A stretch of DNA of 64,000 bases from Rhizobium subbaraonis (GTDB lineage Bacteria; Pseudomonadota; Alphaproteobacteria; Rhizobiales; Rhizobiaceae). Shown one piece after another: positions 48,759 to 58,783 of the stretch (within the stretch, counting starts at the first letter, position 1; every line of letters starts with the position of its first letter). The stretch lies in NCBI RefSeq assembly GCF_900220975.1, contig NZ_OBQD01000008.1, positions 186,001 through 250,000 on the forward strand, written 5' to 3'. The position numbers were made by a program, and so were the translations under genes. The notes beneath the pieces were generated by a model. The model worked only from the letters and a program-made list of their open reading frames with translations, had not been told where the DNA came from and made no database searches.

Positions 48759-49341
48759 CGAGGTCCTCCATTATCTCACCGGTGTCTGGCAACTCGTCCG
48801 ACAGAAGCCCGAAGGCTTCCGCTGGCTGGACCTCACCTGGCGCGGTCTTGTTCGCTCGTTCTGGGCGATGGCCTGGAGCCTGCCGGCGCTGGCAGTCATA
48901 TGGGCCTCGTGGCGCCTCTATTTTCTCGGCCGCATGCCGGAAGGAACGGGTGCCGGGTTCGATTTCGTCCTGAAGCTCGCCTTCATCGATCTCGTCGGCT
49001 GGTTCCTGCCGCTGATCCTCGTCGCCTTGCTGGCACGCCCGCTGGGATACGCGCAGCATCTGGCGACCATGGTCATCGCCAGCAACTGGATCGCCGTGCC
49101 CTTTGCCTACGCGACCGCCATTCCCTTTGCCATCGCGCTGGTGGTGCCGGATTTCTCCGCTTTTTCCGGGCTCCTGCTCTACGCCGTCTTCGGCATGAGT
49201 ATCATGCTGCAGTACCGTCTGATGTGGATGTGCGTCGGCAAGCAGTCGCTGCTGGCGGCGACTATCACCGCATTGTTCGTGCTGCCGCCTCTTCTTGCAG
49301 GGCAGGGTCTGCAGGTTCTGCTCGGCACATTGCCGGGCTGA
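48745..49341 (+). CDS. Membrane protein of unknown function, translationally coupled to dapE
   Basis: 198 residues. Four to six hydrophobic helices (about 35-55, 73-92, 100-127, 132-150, 165-190). The hydrophilic N-terminus (IDEVLHYLTGVWQLVRQKPEG) is followed by aromatic-rich helices. Related unknowns follow dapE in many rhizobia, so the linkage is conserved. It overlaps dapE by 14 bases. Function unknown. Confidence 0.8.
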   Translation: MPGIDEVLHYLTGVWQLVRQKPEGFRWLDLTWRGLVRSFWAMAWSLPALAVIWASWRLYFLGRMPEGTGAGFDFVLKLAFIDLVGWFLPLILVALLARPLGYAQHLATMVIASNWIAVPFAYATAIPFAIALVVPDFSAFSGLLLYAVFGMSIMLQYRLMWMCVGKQSLLAATITALFVLPPLLAGQGLQVLLGTLPG

Positions 49342-49347
49342 GAAATA

Positions 49348-50091
49348 TCAGTAGTCGACCTGCATGAAGTAGAGCCCCTCCGGTGGGGCGACCGGGCCGC
49401 ACGCCTTGCGGTCTCGAGCCTGCAGCGCTGCCCGCACATCGGCCACGCTCCACTTTCCTTCGCCTGCAAGCTTCAGCGTGCCGGCAAACGAGCGGATCTG
49501 ATTGTGAAGGAAGCTCTGCGCCGTGGCGCGGATCTCGATCAGCTCGCCCGTGCGCGTCACGTCGAGCCGGTCGATCGTTCGGACCGGGCTGTTGGCCTGG
49601 CAATGGGCCGAGCGGAAGGTCGTAAAGTCGTGCTTGCCGACGAGTTCCTGCGCGGCGGCGTGCATCGCCTCGTGGTCGAGCGGCTTTGCCACGAACCACG
49701 CGCGCTTCGCCTCCAGCGCCAGCGGCGCCCGGCGCGCGATGATGCGGTAGAGGTAGTGGCGCCGCTGTGCGGAAAATCGGGCATCGAAGGTGTCGTCCAC
49801 CAGCGCGGCATCAAGGATCGCCACCCGCTCGCCCGCCTGCATCAGATGCGCGTTCAGGGCGTTGCGAAGCGTGTGCTCCTCCCAGGCCCGGGACAGGTCG
49901 GCATGGGCGACCTGTCCCATGGCGTGGACGCCTGAATCGGTGCGGCCGGCGCCCCGGATCGAGATCGTTTCGCCGGTGAGGGAGAGGATCGCCTTTTCCA
50001 CGGCGCCCTGAACGGAGGGGCCGTTTTCCTGCCGCTGCCAGCCGACATAGGGCGTACCATCATACTCTATGATCATGCGGTAGCGCGGCAT
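49348..50091 (-). CDS. truA: tRNA pseudouridine(38-40) synthase
   Basis: 247 residues. Catalytic D52 lies in [18 protein letters not shown]. The start [12 protein letters not shown] is standard; its ATG shares one base with the fmt stop (TGATG), so translation is coupled. Modifies positions 38-40 of the anticodon stem-loop. Last gene of def-fmt-truA. Confidence 0.97.
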   Translation of the reverse strand: MPRYRMIIEYDGTPYVGWQRQENGPSVQGAVEKAILSLTGETISIRGAGRTDSGVHAMGQVAHADLSRAWEEHTLRNALNAHLMQAGERVAILDAALVDDTFDARFSAQRRHYLYRIIARRAPLALEAKRAWFVAKPLDHEAMHAAAQELVGKHDFTTFRSAHCQANSPVRTIDRLDVTRTGELIEIRATAQSFLHNQIRSFAGTLKLAGEGKWSVADVRAALQARDRKACGPVAPPEGLYFMQVDY

Positions 50092-51029
50092 CAGGCGATC
50101 ACCGTGCCGGCCGGAACCGGTGTACCGCGCAGGAAATCCGCAACGTCGAGCGGCTTGCCGCCGGCCTTCTGCAGGCGGGTGAGCGAGATGGCGCCATCCG
50201 CGCACGCGACGACGAGACCATCGCGGGATAGCACCGTTCCCCTCGCCCCGTTGCCATCGGCGATCCGTGATCCCAGCACCTTCACCCGCTCGGGCCTGCC
50301 GGCAACGTCCAGTTCGAACCAGGCGCCTGGGAAGGGGGACAGCGCACGGATGTGGTTGTGCACATCGGCCGCGGGGCGGGCGAAGTCGATCCGGGTCTCG
50401 CCCTTGTTGATCTTGGCCGCATAGACAACACCCTCGTCGTCCTGCGGCGTCAGCGGCAGCACACCGGTTTCCAGGCGTTCCATCGCCTGTGCCATCAGCG
50501 TGCCGCCAACCTGCATCAGCCTGTCGTGCAATTCGCCGCCGGTCATCTCGGGCGCAATGGCGACGCGCTGGGTCAGCGCAACGGGACCGGTGTCGAGCCC
50601 CTTGTCCATCTTCATCACCATCATGCCGGTTTCCGTGTCACCAGCCATGATCGCCCGCTGGATCGGTGCCGCACCGCGCCAGCGCGGCAGCAGCGAGGCG
50701 TGACCGTTGTAGCAGCCGAGCCGGGTGCCGGTCAGGATCGCCTCGGGCAGGAGCAGCCCGTAGGCGACCACTACGGCAACATCGGCTTCGAGCGCCCGGA
50801 AGGCTGCACGATCTTCCTCGGCCTTGAAGTTCAGGGGCGTGTACACGGGGATGCCGAGCGCTTCGGCGCGCTGGTGCACGGGCGATTTCTGCAGCTCCAG
50901 CCCGCGTCGCCCCGCAGGCCGCGGCGGCTGCGAATAGGCGGCGACGATTGTATGGCCGGCCTCGAAAAGCGCGTTCAGCGTCGCCACGGAAAATTCCGGC
51001 GTGCCCATGAAGATGATGCGAAGCGCCAT
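50091..51029 (-). CDS. fmt: Methionyl-tRNA formyltransferase
   Basis: 312 residues. N-terminal [15 protein letters not shown], then [19 protein letters not shown] (SLLPRxRGAAP is the formyl-THF site), and C-terminal beta-barrel. It formylates initiator Met-tRNA. Follows def by 117 bases on the same strand. Confidence 0.98.
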   Translation of the reverse strand: MALRIIFMGTPEFSVATLNALFEAGHTIVAAYSQPPRPAGRRGLELQKSPVHQRAEALGIPVYTPLNFKAEEDRAAFRALEADVAVVVAYGLLLPEAILTGTRLGCYNGHASLLPRWRGAAPIQRAIMAGDTETGMMVMKMDKGLDTGPVALTQRVAIAPEMTGGELHDRLMQVGGTLMAQAMERLETGVLPLTPQDDEGVVYAAKINKGETRIDFARPAADVHNHIRALSPFPGAWFELDVAGRPERVKVLGSRIADGNGARGTVLSRDGLVVACADGAISLTRLQKAGGKPLDVADFLRGTPVPAGTVIA

Positions 51030-51146
51030 GCCGCAATGCTCCCGTCAGGCGCATGATTCTCCGGATCGGACCGATCGCCAGAGCGGCGCATGCGCGGGTT
51101 CAAACTGTTACCGTAGTGGCCCGGGGTCAGCGTTTCAACGTCGCCG

Positions 51147-51671
51147 TCAGATCGCCTTGGCGCCGCGGGTCTTTGCGGCCTTGGTGAACTTGCGGATCAC
51201 CATGTCGCGCTTGAGCTTGGAGATATGGTCGATGAAGAGCACGCCGTTGAGGTGGTCGATTTCGTGCTGCAGGCAGGTCGCCAGCAATCCGTCGGCCTCG
51301 ATCGTCTGCTCCTTGCCGTCGCGGTCGAGATAACGCACGGTGATCGCGGCCGGGCGCTCCACTTCGGCGTAGTAGTCCGGGATCGAAAGGCAGCCTTCCT
51401 CGTAGACGGAACGCGCATCGCTCGAGGCGACGATCTCGGGGTTGATGAAGACGAGCGGCGTCTTCTCCTCGCCGTCCTTCGAGACGTCCAGCACCAGCAT
51501 GCGGCGCGGCACGCCGATCTGGATCGCCGCCAGGCCGATGCCGGGCGCGTCGTACATCGTCTCCAGCATGTCCGTTGCCAGGCGGCGCGTCTCGTCGTTG
51601 ATGGCCTCCAGGGGGGTGGAGACCTGTCGCAGGATGGGATCGGGAAGAATAATCAGCGGTTTGATCGTCAT
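51147..51671 (-). CDS. def: Peptide deformylase
   Basis: 174 residues. Three motifs intact: [10 protein letters not shown] (44-53), EGCLSIP with metal ligand C94, and QHEIDHLNG with H136, E137 and H140. It removes the formyl group that Fmt adds. Start at [11 protein letters not shown]; an upstream ATG three codons earlier is possible. Confidence 0.98.
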   Translation of the reverse strand: MTIKPLIILPDPILRQVSTPLEAINDETRRLATDMLETMYDAPGIGLAAIQIGVPRRMLVLDVSKDGEEKTPLVFINPEIVASSDARSVYEEGCLSIPDYYAEVERPAAITVRYLDRDGKEQTIEADGLLATCLQHEIDHLNGVLFIDHISKLKRDMVIRKFTKAAKTRGAKAI

Positions 51672-51800
51672 GTGCTTCACTTAGCGGTTTGTCGGGCGCC
51701 TTTCAATTGTCTTGGAAGGCATCGCTTTCCATCCAGGCTACCCGGCATTCTGTTCACGTTATGATCTATCTTCGGGCGCAAATACTGGTATGTTTGCGCC

Positions 51801-53015
51801 ATGACTCCGCAATTCTCTTTCAAGGAAACGCTGATTCGGCTGGTGGATGCCCTGTCGCGGGATCCGGCCCTGCAGCTTCTGTGCATTCTGGCGGCGGCCG
51901 TGCTGCTAGGCATCTTCTATGTCGCTCGCCGTTCGGCGCGTATTCGGCAGCAGGCATCGGCCGTAGCCGACGCGCGGCTTTCGGAGCTGTTACGGGCGCA
52001 AAACGAGATGCAGGGCCGTGTCGCGGCCATGGCCGAGGTGTTTGGCGCGCGGCAGGCGGAGACCAACCAGTCGATCAATCAGCGGCTCGACGGGCTGACG
52101 CAGCGGCTCGGCCAGTCGATCAGCGAGCAGACGCGCGCCACCCATGAGAACCTCCGCCGGCTGCAGGAGCGGCTGGCGGTGATCGACACCGCGCAGACGA
52201 ACATCCAGTCGCTGGCCAAAGACGTCGTCGGCCTGCAGGCCATTCTCTCCAACAAGCAGACGCGGGGTGCGTTCGGGCAGGCGCGCATGGAGGCGATCGT
52301 CGCGGACGGCCTTCCGATGGGTGCCTACGAATTCCAGCCGCAACTGGCAAACGGCGTCCGTCCCGATTGCGTCATCCGCATGCCGAACGGCCAGCCGCCG
52401 CTGGTGATCGACGCCAAGTTTCCGCTGGAGGCATGGAACGCCATGGGCGCGGCCAAGAGTGCCGAGGCGTCGAAGGCCGCAGCCCAGCAGTTTCGCCGTG
52501 ACATGGAGGTCCATGTCCGTGACATCGCGGAGAAGTACCTTCTCCCGGGCGAGACGCAGGACACCGCCTTCCTCTTCGTTCCCTCGGAATCGATCTTCGC
52601 GGCCGTCCACGAGAACTTCGAGGCGATTGTCCAGAAGGCCCATCGTTCCCGCATCGTCATCGTCTCGCCCTCCCTCCTGCTGCTGTCGATACAGGTGCTT
52701 CAGGCCTTGCTGAAGGACCAGCGCATGCGCGAGCAGGCGCACGTTATCCAGGGTGAGGTGGTCCGGCTGATGGAGGACCTCGGACGTCTCGATGACCGCG
52801 TTCGCAAGCTGCACGGCCATTTCACCTCGGCACAGAAGGATGTGGACCAGATCCTTACCTCGACGGAGAAGCTCGCCCGCCGGGGCGCGCGCATCGGCGA
52901 GATGGAGTTCGAAACCGCAGCCGCGTCCGCCTCGGTCCAGCCGCAGCAACCGGCCGAGCGAGGGGTCGAGAGCCGCACCGGCCAATTGAAGCTCAGAGTG
53001 GTTGACGAGGACTGA
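51801..53015 (+). CDS. rmuC: DNA recombination protein RmuC
   Basis: 404 residues. A membrane helix at about 19-38, then a long coiled coil (about 40-140), then the RmuC nuclease-like core with VIRMPNGQPPLVIDAKFPLEAW and FLFVPSESIF. The PD-(D/E)XK-like fold is thought to limit inversions at short repeats. Divergent from def. Confidence 0.95.
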   Translation: MTPQFSFKETLIRLVDALSRDPALQLLCILAAAVLLGIFYVARRSARIRQQASAVADARLSELLRAQNEMQGRVAAMAEVFGARQAETNQSINQRLDGLTQRLGQSISEQTRATHENLRRLQERLAVIDTAQTNIQSLAKDVVGLQAILSNKQTRGAFGQARMEAIVADGLPMGAYEFQPQLANGVRPDCVIRMPNGQPPLVIDAKFPLEAWNAMGAAKSAEASKAAAQQFRRDMEVHVRDIAEKYLLPGETQDTAFLFVPSESIFAAVHENFEAIVQKAHRSRIVIVSPSLLLLSIQVLQALLKDQRMREQAHVIQGEVVRLMEDLGRLDDRVRKLHGHFTSAQKDVDQILTSTEKLARRGARIGEMEFETAAASASVQPQQPAERGVESRTGQLKLRVVDED

Positions 53016-53064
53016 TCGTCTCGGGCAGTGTCGGCCGAAGAAAACCGCTGAGGAACGCGTCCCC

Positions 53065-53973
53065 ATGATCACCGTCTTCGGATCCATCAACATGGATCTC
53101 ATCGCCACGACCGAGCGTCTGCCGAAGCCGGGGGAAACCGTGCGCGGACATACGTTCACGACTGCGGCCGGCGGCAAGGGCGCCAATCAGGCGCTGGCGG
53201 CCCGGCGTGCGGGCGCGACCGTACGGATGGCGGGTGCGGTAGGCGGCGATGCCTTCGCAGCCGAATCGCTGGTGCTGCTGACGCAGGCCGCGGTAAACCT
53301 CGACCTGGTGAAGGTCGCAGACGAGCCGACGGGCACGGCCCACATCCTCGTCAGCGACGACGGCGAGAACGTTATCGTCGTCGTGGCCGGGGCCAACGGC
53401 GACGTCACGGCTGCGGACGCCAAGGCTGCGGTCTCGCAGATGTCGGCGGGCGACGTCCTGATGCTGCAGCTGGAAGTGCCGCCGGAAGCCGTGGAGGCGG
53501 CGCTCGACGCGGCAAAGGCGCGGCGGGTCACGTCGGTCATCAACCTCGCGCCGCTGACGTCGGATGCCCAAATGCTGGGTGCCAAGGCCGATATCGTCGT
53601 CACCAACGAAACCGAGTTCGAGCTTTTCGCCGGCAAGCAGAACCTGTCGGACGCGGCGCGGGAAGCCGAAATGCGCGCGATCCATGAGCGCACGGGCCAG
53701 ACGCTGATCGTCACGCTCGGCGCCGACGGGGTCATCGCCATCCGCAAGGGCAACGTTTTTCGCACCCCCGGCCTGAAGATCGAGCCGGTGGATACTGTCG
53801 GTGCCGGCGACAGTTTCTGTGGCTATCTTGCTGCCTCGCTCGATGCCGGCCTTCCCTTTGCCGACTGCCTGCGCCGCGCGGCCGTCGCCGGCTCGCTGGC
53901 GTGCCTCAAGCGCGGCGCCCAGCCCTCGATACCCGATGCTGCTGCGGTCGATGCCCTGGTGTCGGCAAGCTAG
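53065..53973 (+). CDS. rbsK: Ribokinase
   Basis: 302 residues. PfkB family: N-terminal GSINMDL and AAGGKGANQALAARR, and C-terminal DTVGAGDSFCG with catalytic D249. Converts ribose to ribose 5-phosphate. The GAGGA upstream suits the ATG at 53065. No ribose transporter lies nearby. A PfkB sugar kinase of other specificity is possible. Confidence 0.9.
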   Translation: MITVFGSINMDLIATTERLPKPGETVRGHTFTTAAGGKGANQALAARRAGATVRMAGAVGGDAFAAESLVLLTQAAVNLDLVKVADEPTGTAHILVSDDGENVIVVVAGANGDVTAADAKAAVSQMSAGDVLMLQLEVPPEAVEAALDAAKARRVTSVINLAPLTSDAQMLGAKADIVVTNETEFELFAGKQNLSDAAREAEMRAIHERTGQTLIVTLGADGVIAIRKGNVFRTPGLKIEPVDTVGAGDSFCGYLAASLDAGLPFADCLRRAAVAGSLACLKRGAQPSIPDAAAVDALVSAS

Positions 53974-54057
53974 CCTTGTTCATGCGCAGGTGGAACCTTT
54001 CTTGAAACGCGGGTGCTGCGGCCTACCTTTTGTTGCGCTGCGGCAAGGAGAGAGGCG

Positions 54058-54717
54058 ATGAGCGAAGACGAGGCCCCGGAGACCAAACTTACCCAGACGA
54101 AGCGCCGCTGGGCCGAGCAGGGCCGCTTTCTGACGGGCCGGATCAGCCGGCAGGGTACGGATCGCCTGCCGCCGGGCCAGCATCTGGTGAAGAACTGGCC
54201 CGTTCTCGATCTCGGTCAGCAGCCGGTCGTCCGGCCCGAGAGCTGGCGGCTCGATATCGCAGGCGAGGTGGATAGCCCGGCTTCGCTCGACTGGCGCGCC
54301 TTTCAGGCGCTGCCGCAGACCAACAATCAGTCCGACATCCACTGCGTGACGACATGGTCGCGCTACGACAATCGCTGGCAGGGGGTCTCCACGCATGACC
54401 TGCTCGATCTCGTCATGCCGAAGCCGTCGGCGAGCCATGTCATGCTGTCGAGCTATGACGGCTATACCACCAACCTGCCGCTTGCCGATTTCGCCGTCGA
54501 GGACGCGATTCTGGCCACCCACTGGGAGGGAGAACCCCTGTCGGTGGAGCACGGCGGCCCGGTGCGCCTCGTGGTGCCCCACCTCTACTTCTGGAAAAGT
54601 GCCAAGTGGGTGAACCGCATCGAGTTCCTGGTCGGCGACCGGGCGGGTTTCTGGGAGCGCAACGGCTATCACATGCGGGGCGATCCCTGGACCGAGGAGC
54701 GCTATTCGGGGGATTGA
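54058..54717 (+). CDS. Sulfite-oxidase-like molybdopterin oxidoreductase, soluble
   Basis: 219 residues. It has the sulfite-oxidase fold with the molybdenum-ligating cysteine C96 in DIHCVTTWSRYD, GVSTHDLLDLV and late VVPHLYFWKSAKWVNRIEF. No signal peptide or Tat motif is seen, unlike MsrP (YedY), so it is probably cytosolic; substrate unknown. AAGGAGAG lies upstream. Confidence 0.92.
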   Translation: MSEDEAPETKLTQTKRRWAEQGRFLTGRISRQGTDRLPPGQHLVKNWPVLDLGQQPVVRPESWRLDIAGEVDSPASLDWRAFQALPQTNNQSDIHCVTTWSRYDNRWQGVSTHDLLDLVMPKPSASHVMLSSYDGYTTNLPLADFAVEDAILATHWEGEPLSVEHGGPVRLVVPHLYFWKSAKWVNRIEFLVGDRAGFWERNGYHMRGDPWTEERYSGD

Positions 54718-54816
54718 GCTTTGTCCCTAGCTCGTAGGAGCTATTCTTCCCGTTGTCGACAGGTTCACGAGGGATCAGTATATTAGCGCCTTCTTTTAAA
54801 ATGGAGGGCGCCCCCG

Positions 54817-56130
54817 ATGGCGACGTACACCGTCTATTTTCCCGGTGGCAAGTATCCCCAGGACTACAGCCCTGCCATTGCCGGCTTCAACTACAATCCG
54901 ATGTTCGGCGAACTGGTCGATCTGTCTTCGGCGACGGTGATCGGCAGTTCGTCGACGCGCTATACCCTGCAGCTCGATGACGGCCTCAAGCTGCGCTTCA
55001 GTGGCTCCGGCTTCACCTTCGATGGCGGCGGGGACGCGACCGGCGGGACGGTGACGAAGGTCGAGTTGCTGCAGTCGAACGGCACGACGCTGGTATCGAC
55101 GCTCACGGGACTCAGCCTGTCGCTGGAGGCCCTGCAGGATGCGGCGACCGTCTTCGATCCGTGGAGCCTCCAGTCCTGGATACTCAACCGCAGCGACATC
55201 CTGAACGGGTCGTCCGGAAACGACGATCTGGAGGGTTTCGCCGGCAACGATACGATCAACGCCAAGGGCGGCGACGACTTCGTCATCGGCGGTGAGGGCA
55301 GGGACCGCTACGACGGCGGAACCGGCTGGGACAATCTCAGCTTCCAGGACGCGCGCTTCAATCCCAATGCGCTTGGCGGCGTCGTGCTCGACGCGGCATC
55401 CGGCACAGTGGTGGACCCTTACGGCAACACCGAGCAGTTCCAGAATTTCGAGACCTTCCGGGGTACCCAGTTTCGCGACATGCTGAAGGGGTCGGCCAGG
55501 GACGAGGATTTCCAGGGCGTCGGTGGGCGGGACGTCATCGACGGCCGTGGTGGCTTCGACACCGTCAGCTATCATCGCGACCAGAGCAACGGTGGTCGCG
55601 CCATCGGCGTGACGGTGGACCTCAAGGCCGGAACGGCGATCGACGGCTTCAGCAAGACGGACACCCTCAGCCGCATCGAGGGCGTGCGCGGCACCGCCTA
55701 TGCCGACAGCCTGACCGGCGGCAACGGCGACAACTGGTTGCGCGGAGACGGAGGAAACGACTATCTCGCAGGCGGCCTCGGCAACGACCAGTTGCGCGGT
55801 GACGGCGGCAGCGACTACTTCGTCTTCAACACGAAACTCAGCGCTGCGTACAATGTCGATGAGATCGAGGACTTCAACGTCGCCGCCGACACGATCAAGT
55901 TGGAGAACGCGGTCTTCACCAAGCTGAGCGGCATCGGAACGCTCTCGGCATCGCAGTTCGTGGCCAATGACAAGGGCTGCGCGGAAAACGCCTCGCACCG
56001 CATCATCTACGAGAAGGACGCCGGCAATCTCTACTACGATTACAACGGCAAGGCGTCCGGCGGTCGCGTGCTGTTCGCGACGCTTGACGACGGCCTGGCA
56101 ATGACGGCGGCAGATTTCTTCATCATCTGA
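54817..56130 (+). CDS. RTX calcium-binding exoprotein
   Basis: 437 residues. No signal peptide. The first 125 residues form a beta-rich domain with no family I recognise. RTX nonapeptides occur at about 131-168 (GSSGNDDLEGFAGNDTI) and 301-337 (GGNGDNWLRGDGGNDYLAGG). The region between them has a repeat of the DTVSYH and RGTxxxDxLxG type. The end carries a type I secretion-like tail (YEKDAGNLYYDYNG). GGAGG lies upstream. A secreted structural or enzyme-carrier protein; no exporter is encoded here. Confidence 0.9.
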   Translation: MATYTVYFPGGKYPQDYSPAIAGFNYNPMFGELVDLSSATVIGSSSTRYTLQLDDGLKLRFSGSGFTFDGGGDATGGTVTKVELLQSNGTTLVSTLTGLSLSLEALQDAATVFDPWSLQSWILNRSDILNGSSGNDDLEGFAGNDTINAKGGDDFVIGGEGRDRYDGGTGWDNLSFQDARFNPNALGGVVLDAASGTVVDPYGNTEQFQNFETFRGTQFRDMLKGSARDEDFQGVGGRDVIDGRGGFDTVSYHRDQSNGGRAIGVTVDLKAGTAIDGFSKTDTLSRIEGVRGTAYADSLTGGNGDNWLRGDGGNDYLAGGLGNDQLRGDGGSDYFVFNTKLSAAYNVDEIEDFNVAADTIKLENAVFTKLSGIGTLSASQFVANDKGCAENASHRIIYEKDAGNLYYDYNGKASGGRVLFATLDDGLAMTAADFFII

Positions 56131-56168
56131 CGGCGCCATGCCCCCGGCGGCGTCAGCGCGCAGACCCG

Positions 56169-56525
56169 TCAGCGTCGGAACGTGTCTTCGTAGATTGCGG
56201 GCTTGAAGCCTGCAAGATAGCGGCCGTCCACGTCGAGGATCGGTCGCTTTATCATCGATGGCTGCGCCACCATCAGCGCAATCGCCCTTTCGGCGTCGAG
56301 ATCGGCCTTCTCCGCCTCGGGAAGCGCGCGGAAGGTGGTGCCGGACCGGTTCAGGACCGTCTCCCAGCCCAATTCGTCGATCCAGCGTCTGATCGATGCG
56401 GCGTCGATTCCCTCCGCCTTGTAGTCGTGGAAGAGATAGGGGATGCCGTGCGTGTCGAGCCAGGTCCGGGCCTTCTTCATCGTGTCACAGTTCTTGATGC
56501 CGTAGATCCTGACGGTCATTTCCAT
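56169..56525 (-). CDS. ArsC/Spx/YffB-like reductase-family protein
   Basis: 118 residues. RIYGIKNCDTMKKARTWLD carries the active C13, and NRSGTTFRALP and IKRPIL follow, as in the YffB/ArsC family. It lacks the second thiol of arsenate reductases near Cys13 and is not in an ars operon, so glutathione-dependent thiol reductase is more likely than arsenate detoxification. AAAGGAAAC upstream of the ATG. 13 bases downstream of the aminotransferase. Confidence 0.9.
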   Translation of the reverse strand: MEMTVRIYGIKNCDTMKKARTWLDTHGIPYLFHDYKAEGIDAASIRRWIDELGWETVLNRSGTTFRALPEAEKADLDAERAIALMVAQPSMIKRPILDVDGRYLAGFKPAIYEDTFRR

Positions 56526-56538
56526 GTTTCCTTTCGGC

Positions 56539-57708
56539 TCAAAGGCTGAGGAACTTTTCGACCACCGCATCGACCTCGGCGCTCTTCAGGCCGGCGATGT
56601 TGATGCGGGCAGAGCCGGGCATGTAGATCGCGTGCTCGGCGCGAAGCCGCAACACGTCCTCTTCGGCAAGCGGCAGCAGCGAGAACATGCCCTCCTGTTC
56701 GGCGACCGCTGTCAGGACCTGCCACCGGCGCGAAAGCCCGGCAGCGAGGCGTTGGCGGATCGAGGCGACACGGCCGCGCATCACGTCGAGCTCCGCCATC
56801 CAGTCGGCCTTGAGCACGTCGTCTCCCAAGATCTCGCTGACGATCGCGGCCCCGTGGTCGGGCGGCATCGAGTAGGCGGTACGCGCCAGCGCGGCAAGGT
56901 TGGAGCGGGCCGAAAGGGCGATATCCCCTGTCGCCGTCACGGCGAACACCGCCCCGGTGCGTTCGCGGTAGAGGCCGAAATTCTTGGAGCAGGAAATCGC
57001 AAGCAGGGCCTCCGGGACGGCGTCTAGCACCGTGCAGAGGCCCGCCCGGTCCGCTTCCAGCCCCCTGCCGAAACCCTGATAGGCGCTGTCGATCAGCGGC
57101 AGCAGGCCGCGCTCGGCGATCAGCGTCGAAAGCGCGTGCCATTGGTCCGCAGTGAGAACGGCGCCGGTCGGATTGTGGCAGCTGGCATGCAGCAGCACCG
57201 CGTCCCCTTTCTCTGCCGTTTTCAGAGCCTCCATCATCTCGTCGAACAGGATCGACTGGGACGGAACGTCGAAGAACGGGTGCGAGACGACCTCCAGTCC
57301 GGCGACCTTGAAGATTGCCGGATGGTTCGGCCACGTCGGCACGCCGACCCAGATCCGTGTCACGCCCATGCGTGCCATCAGGTCCGCGGCAAGCCGCAAA
57401 GCGCCCGAGCCGCCGGGCGTCTGCAGGCTGGCGACGGCCCGGTCGCGTCCGGAAGGACCGGTCGTCAGCTCCCAGAGCCGTTCGAGGAACACGGGGTCGC
57501 CTTCGGGCCCGACATAGGATTTCGTCGCCTGGCCAGCGACAAGCCGGCGTTCGGCTTCCTTCACCGCGCGGAAGATCGGCGTCGCGCCCTCTTCGTCACG
57601 GTAGACGCCGACACCCAGATCCACCTTTCCGGCCCTGGCATCGGCGCGATAGAGCCCGATCAGGGCGAGAAGCGGATCATCGGGCTGGCGGTTGAGCGTT
57701 TCGAACAT
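56539..57708 (-). CDS. Aromatic amino acid aminotransferase
   Basis: 389 residues. Family Ib-type class I PLP enzyme: SCSKNFGLYRERTG contains the Schiff-base K242, and HNPTG and the GVGVYRDEEG start are present, which are typical of AspC/TyrB-type enzymes (N-terminal DLGVGVY). It transaminates aromatic amino acids and possibly aspartate. The start is MFETLNRQP; a poor ribosome site precedes it. Convergent neighbours none; the ArsC-like gene follows. Confidence 0.93.
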   Translation of the reverse strand: MFETLNRQPDDPLLALIGLYRADARAGKVDLGVGVYRDEEGATPIFRAVKEAERRLVAGQATKSYVGPEGDPVFLERLWELTTGPSGRDRAVASLQTPGGSGALRLAADLMARMGVTRIWVGVPTWPNHPAIFKVAGLEVVSHPFFDVPSQSILFDEMMEALKTAEKGDAVLLHASCHNPTGAVLTADQWHALSTLIAERGLLPLIDSAYQGFGRGLEADRAGLCTVLDAVPEALLAISCSKNFGLYRERTGAVFAVTATGDIALSARSNLAALARTAYSMPPDHGAAIVSEILGDDVLKADWMAELDVMRGRVASIRQRLAAGLSRRWQVLTAVAEQEGMFSLLPLAEEDVLRLRAEHAIYMPGSARINIAGLKSAEVDAVVEKFLSL

Positions 57709-57914
57709 GATGAGACCCCTTCGACTGGGTTTGGCTTGTGATCGTTTATGCGAAATCCGCCCCAATTTCGAGCCTGAACTTGCTGGACCGCACCTGTAAT
57801 CCGGAGGGGGACGCTCATTCATTTTCGCCGACGGACCTGCGTCACGCGGTTGCGGCGAGGAAGGGGCTACCCTATGTTCTGCCTTGCCTGCGCGCCCCTG
57901 CGAAGGAAGGGCTG

Positions 57915-58772
57915 TTGAAGAAACTGAACGAAAAGATGAGCTCCGCCGCCCTGGCGGCGATCCGCAATCGCCGTGGGCACCGGCCGTTCTCCGCCAATCG
58001 CGACGGCGGCGACACCGTCATCGCCTCCTACAACGTCCATAAATGTGTCGGCGTCGATCGCAAGTTCGATCCGGACCGCGTGGCGGCTGTCATCTCGGAG
58101 ATCGATGCCGATGTGATCGCGATCCAGGAAGCCGACAAACGCTTCGGCGCGCGCTCCGGCCTGCTGGATCTGACGGCGCTTGAGCGGGACTGTGGCCTCA
58201 TCCCGGTTCCCATTATGACGCATTCGACCAGCGGCCACGGCTGGCATGGCAACATGCTGATGATCCGCAAGGGCACCGTCCTGAACGTGCGCCAGTTGAA
58301 ACTGCCGGGCGTGGAGCCGCGCGGGGCGCTGGTGGTGAATTTCGATTTCCCCAATGGCAGGCTGCGCGTGGTCGCCGCCCATTTCGGCCTGCTCAAGCGG
58401 TCGCGGCAACTGCAGGCCAAGGCGGTGCTGGCCTCCGTGGCCCAGGAGGAGGAGATGCCGACCGTTTTGATCGGCGATCTCAACGAATGGCGCGTCGGCC
58501 GTCGCTCCTCACTGTCGCCGCTCGCTCCCGTGTTCGATCCCGCTGCCGGCGCAGTTCCAAGCTTTCCCTCGCGCTTTCCCGTTCTGGCGCTGGATCGCGT
58601 GCTCGGCCACCCGCACGATCTCGTGGCCGCTGTCGAAGTTCACGACAGTCCGCTTGCCCGTGTCGCCTCCGATCACCTGCCGATCAAGGCGCATATCGAT
58701 CTTCAGTCGATCTGGGACCGTTCCTACGGCAACGCGCATCGCGTCGGGGCGACGGCGGAAGCGGTTCGGTAA
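57915..58772 (+). CDS. Endonuclease/exonuclease/phosphatase (EEP) family protein
   Basis: 285 residues if started at TTG 57915, which has GAAGGAAGGG just before it; ATG 57936 is the alternative. EEP motifs are intact: VIASYNVHKCVG, IAIQEADKR, LIGDLNEW and ASDHLPIKAHI. In this family such proteins are phosphodiesterases or nucleases; those beside cardiolipin synthases may act on lipid or exopolymer phosphodiesters. Convergent with cls (11 bases apart). Confidence 0.85.
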   Translation: MKKLNEKMSSAALAAIRNRRGHRPFSANRDGGDTVIASYNVHKCVGVDRKFDPDRVAAVISEIDADVIAIQEADKRFGARSGLLDLTALERDCGLIPVPIMTHSTSGHGWHGNMLMIRKGTVLNVRQLKLPGVEPRGALVVNFDFPNGRLRVVAAHFGLLKRSRQLQAKAVLASVAQEEEMPTVLIGDLNEWRVGRRSSLSPLAPVFDPAAGAVPSFPSRFPVLALDRVLGHPHDLVAAVEVHDSPLARVASDHLPIKAHIDLQSIWDRSYGNAHRVGATAEAVR

Positions 58773-58783
58773 AGGGCGCGATC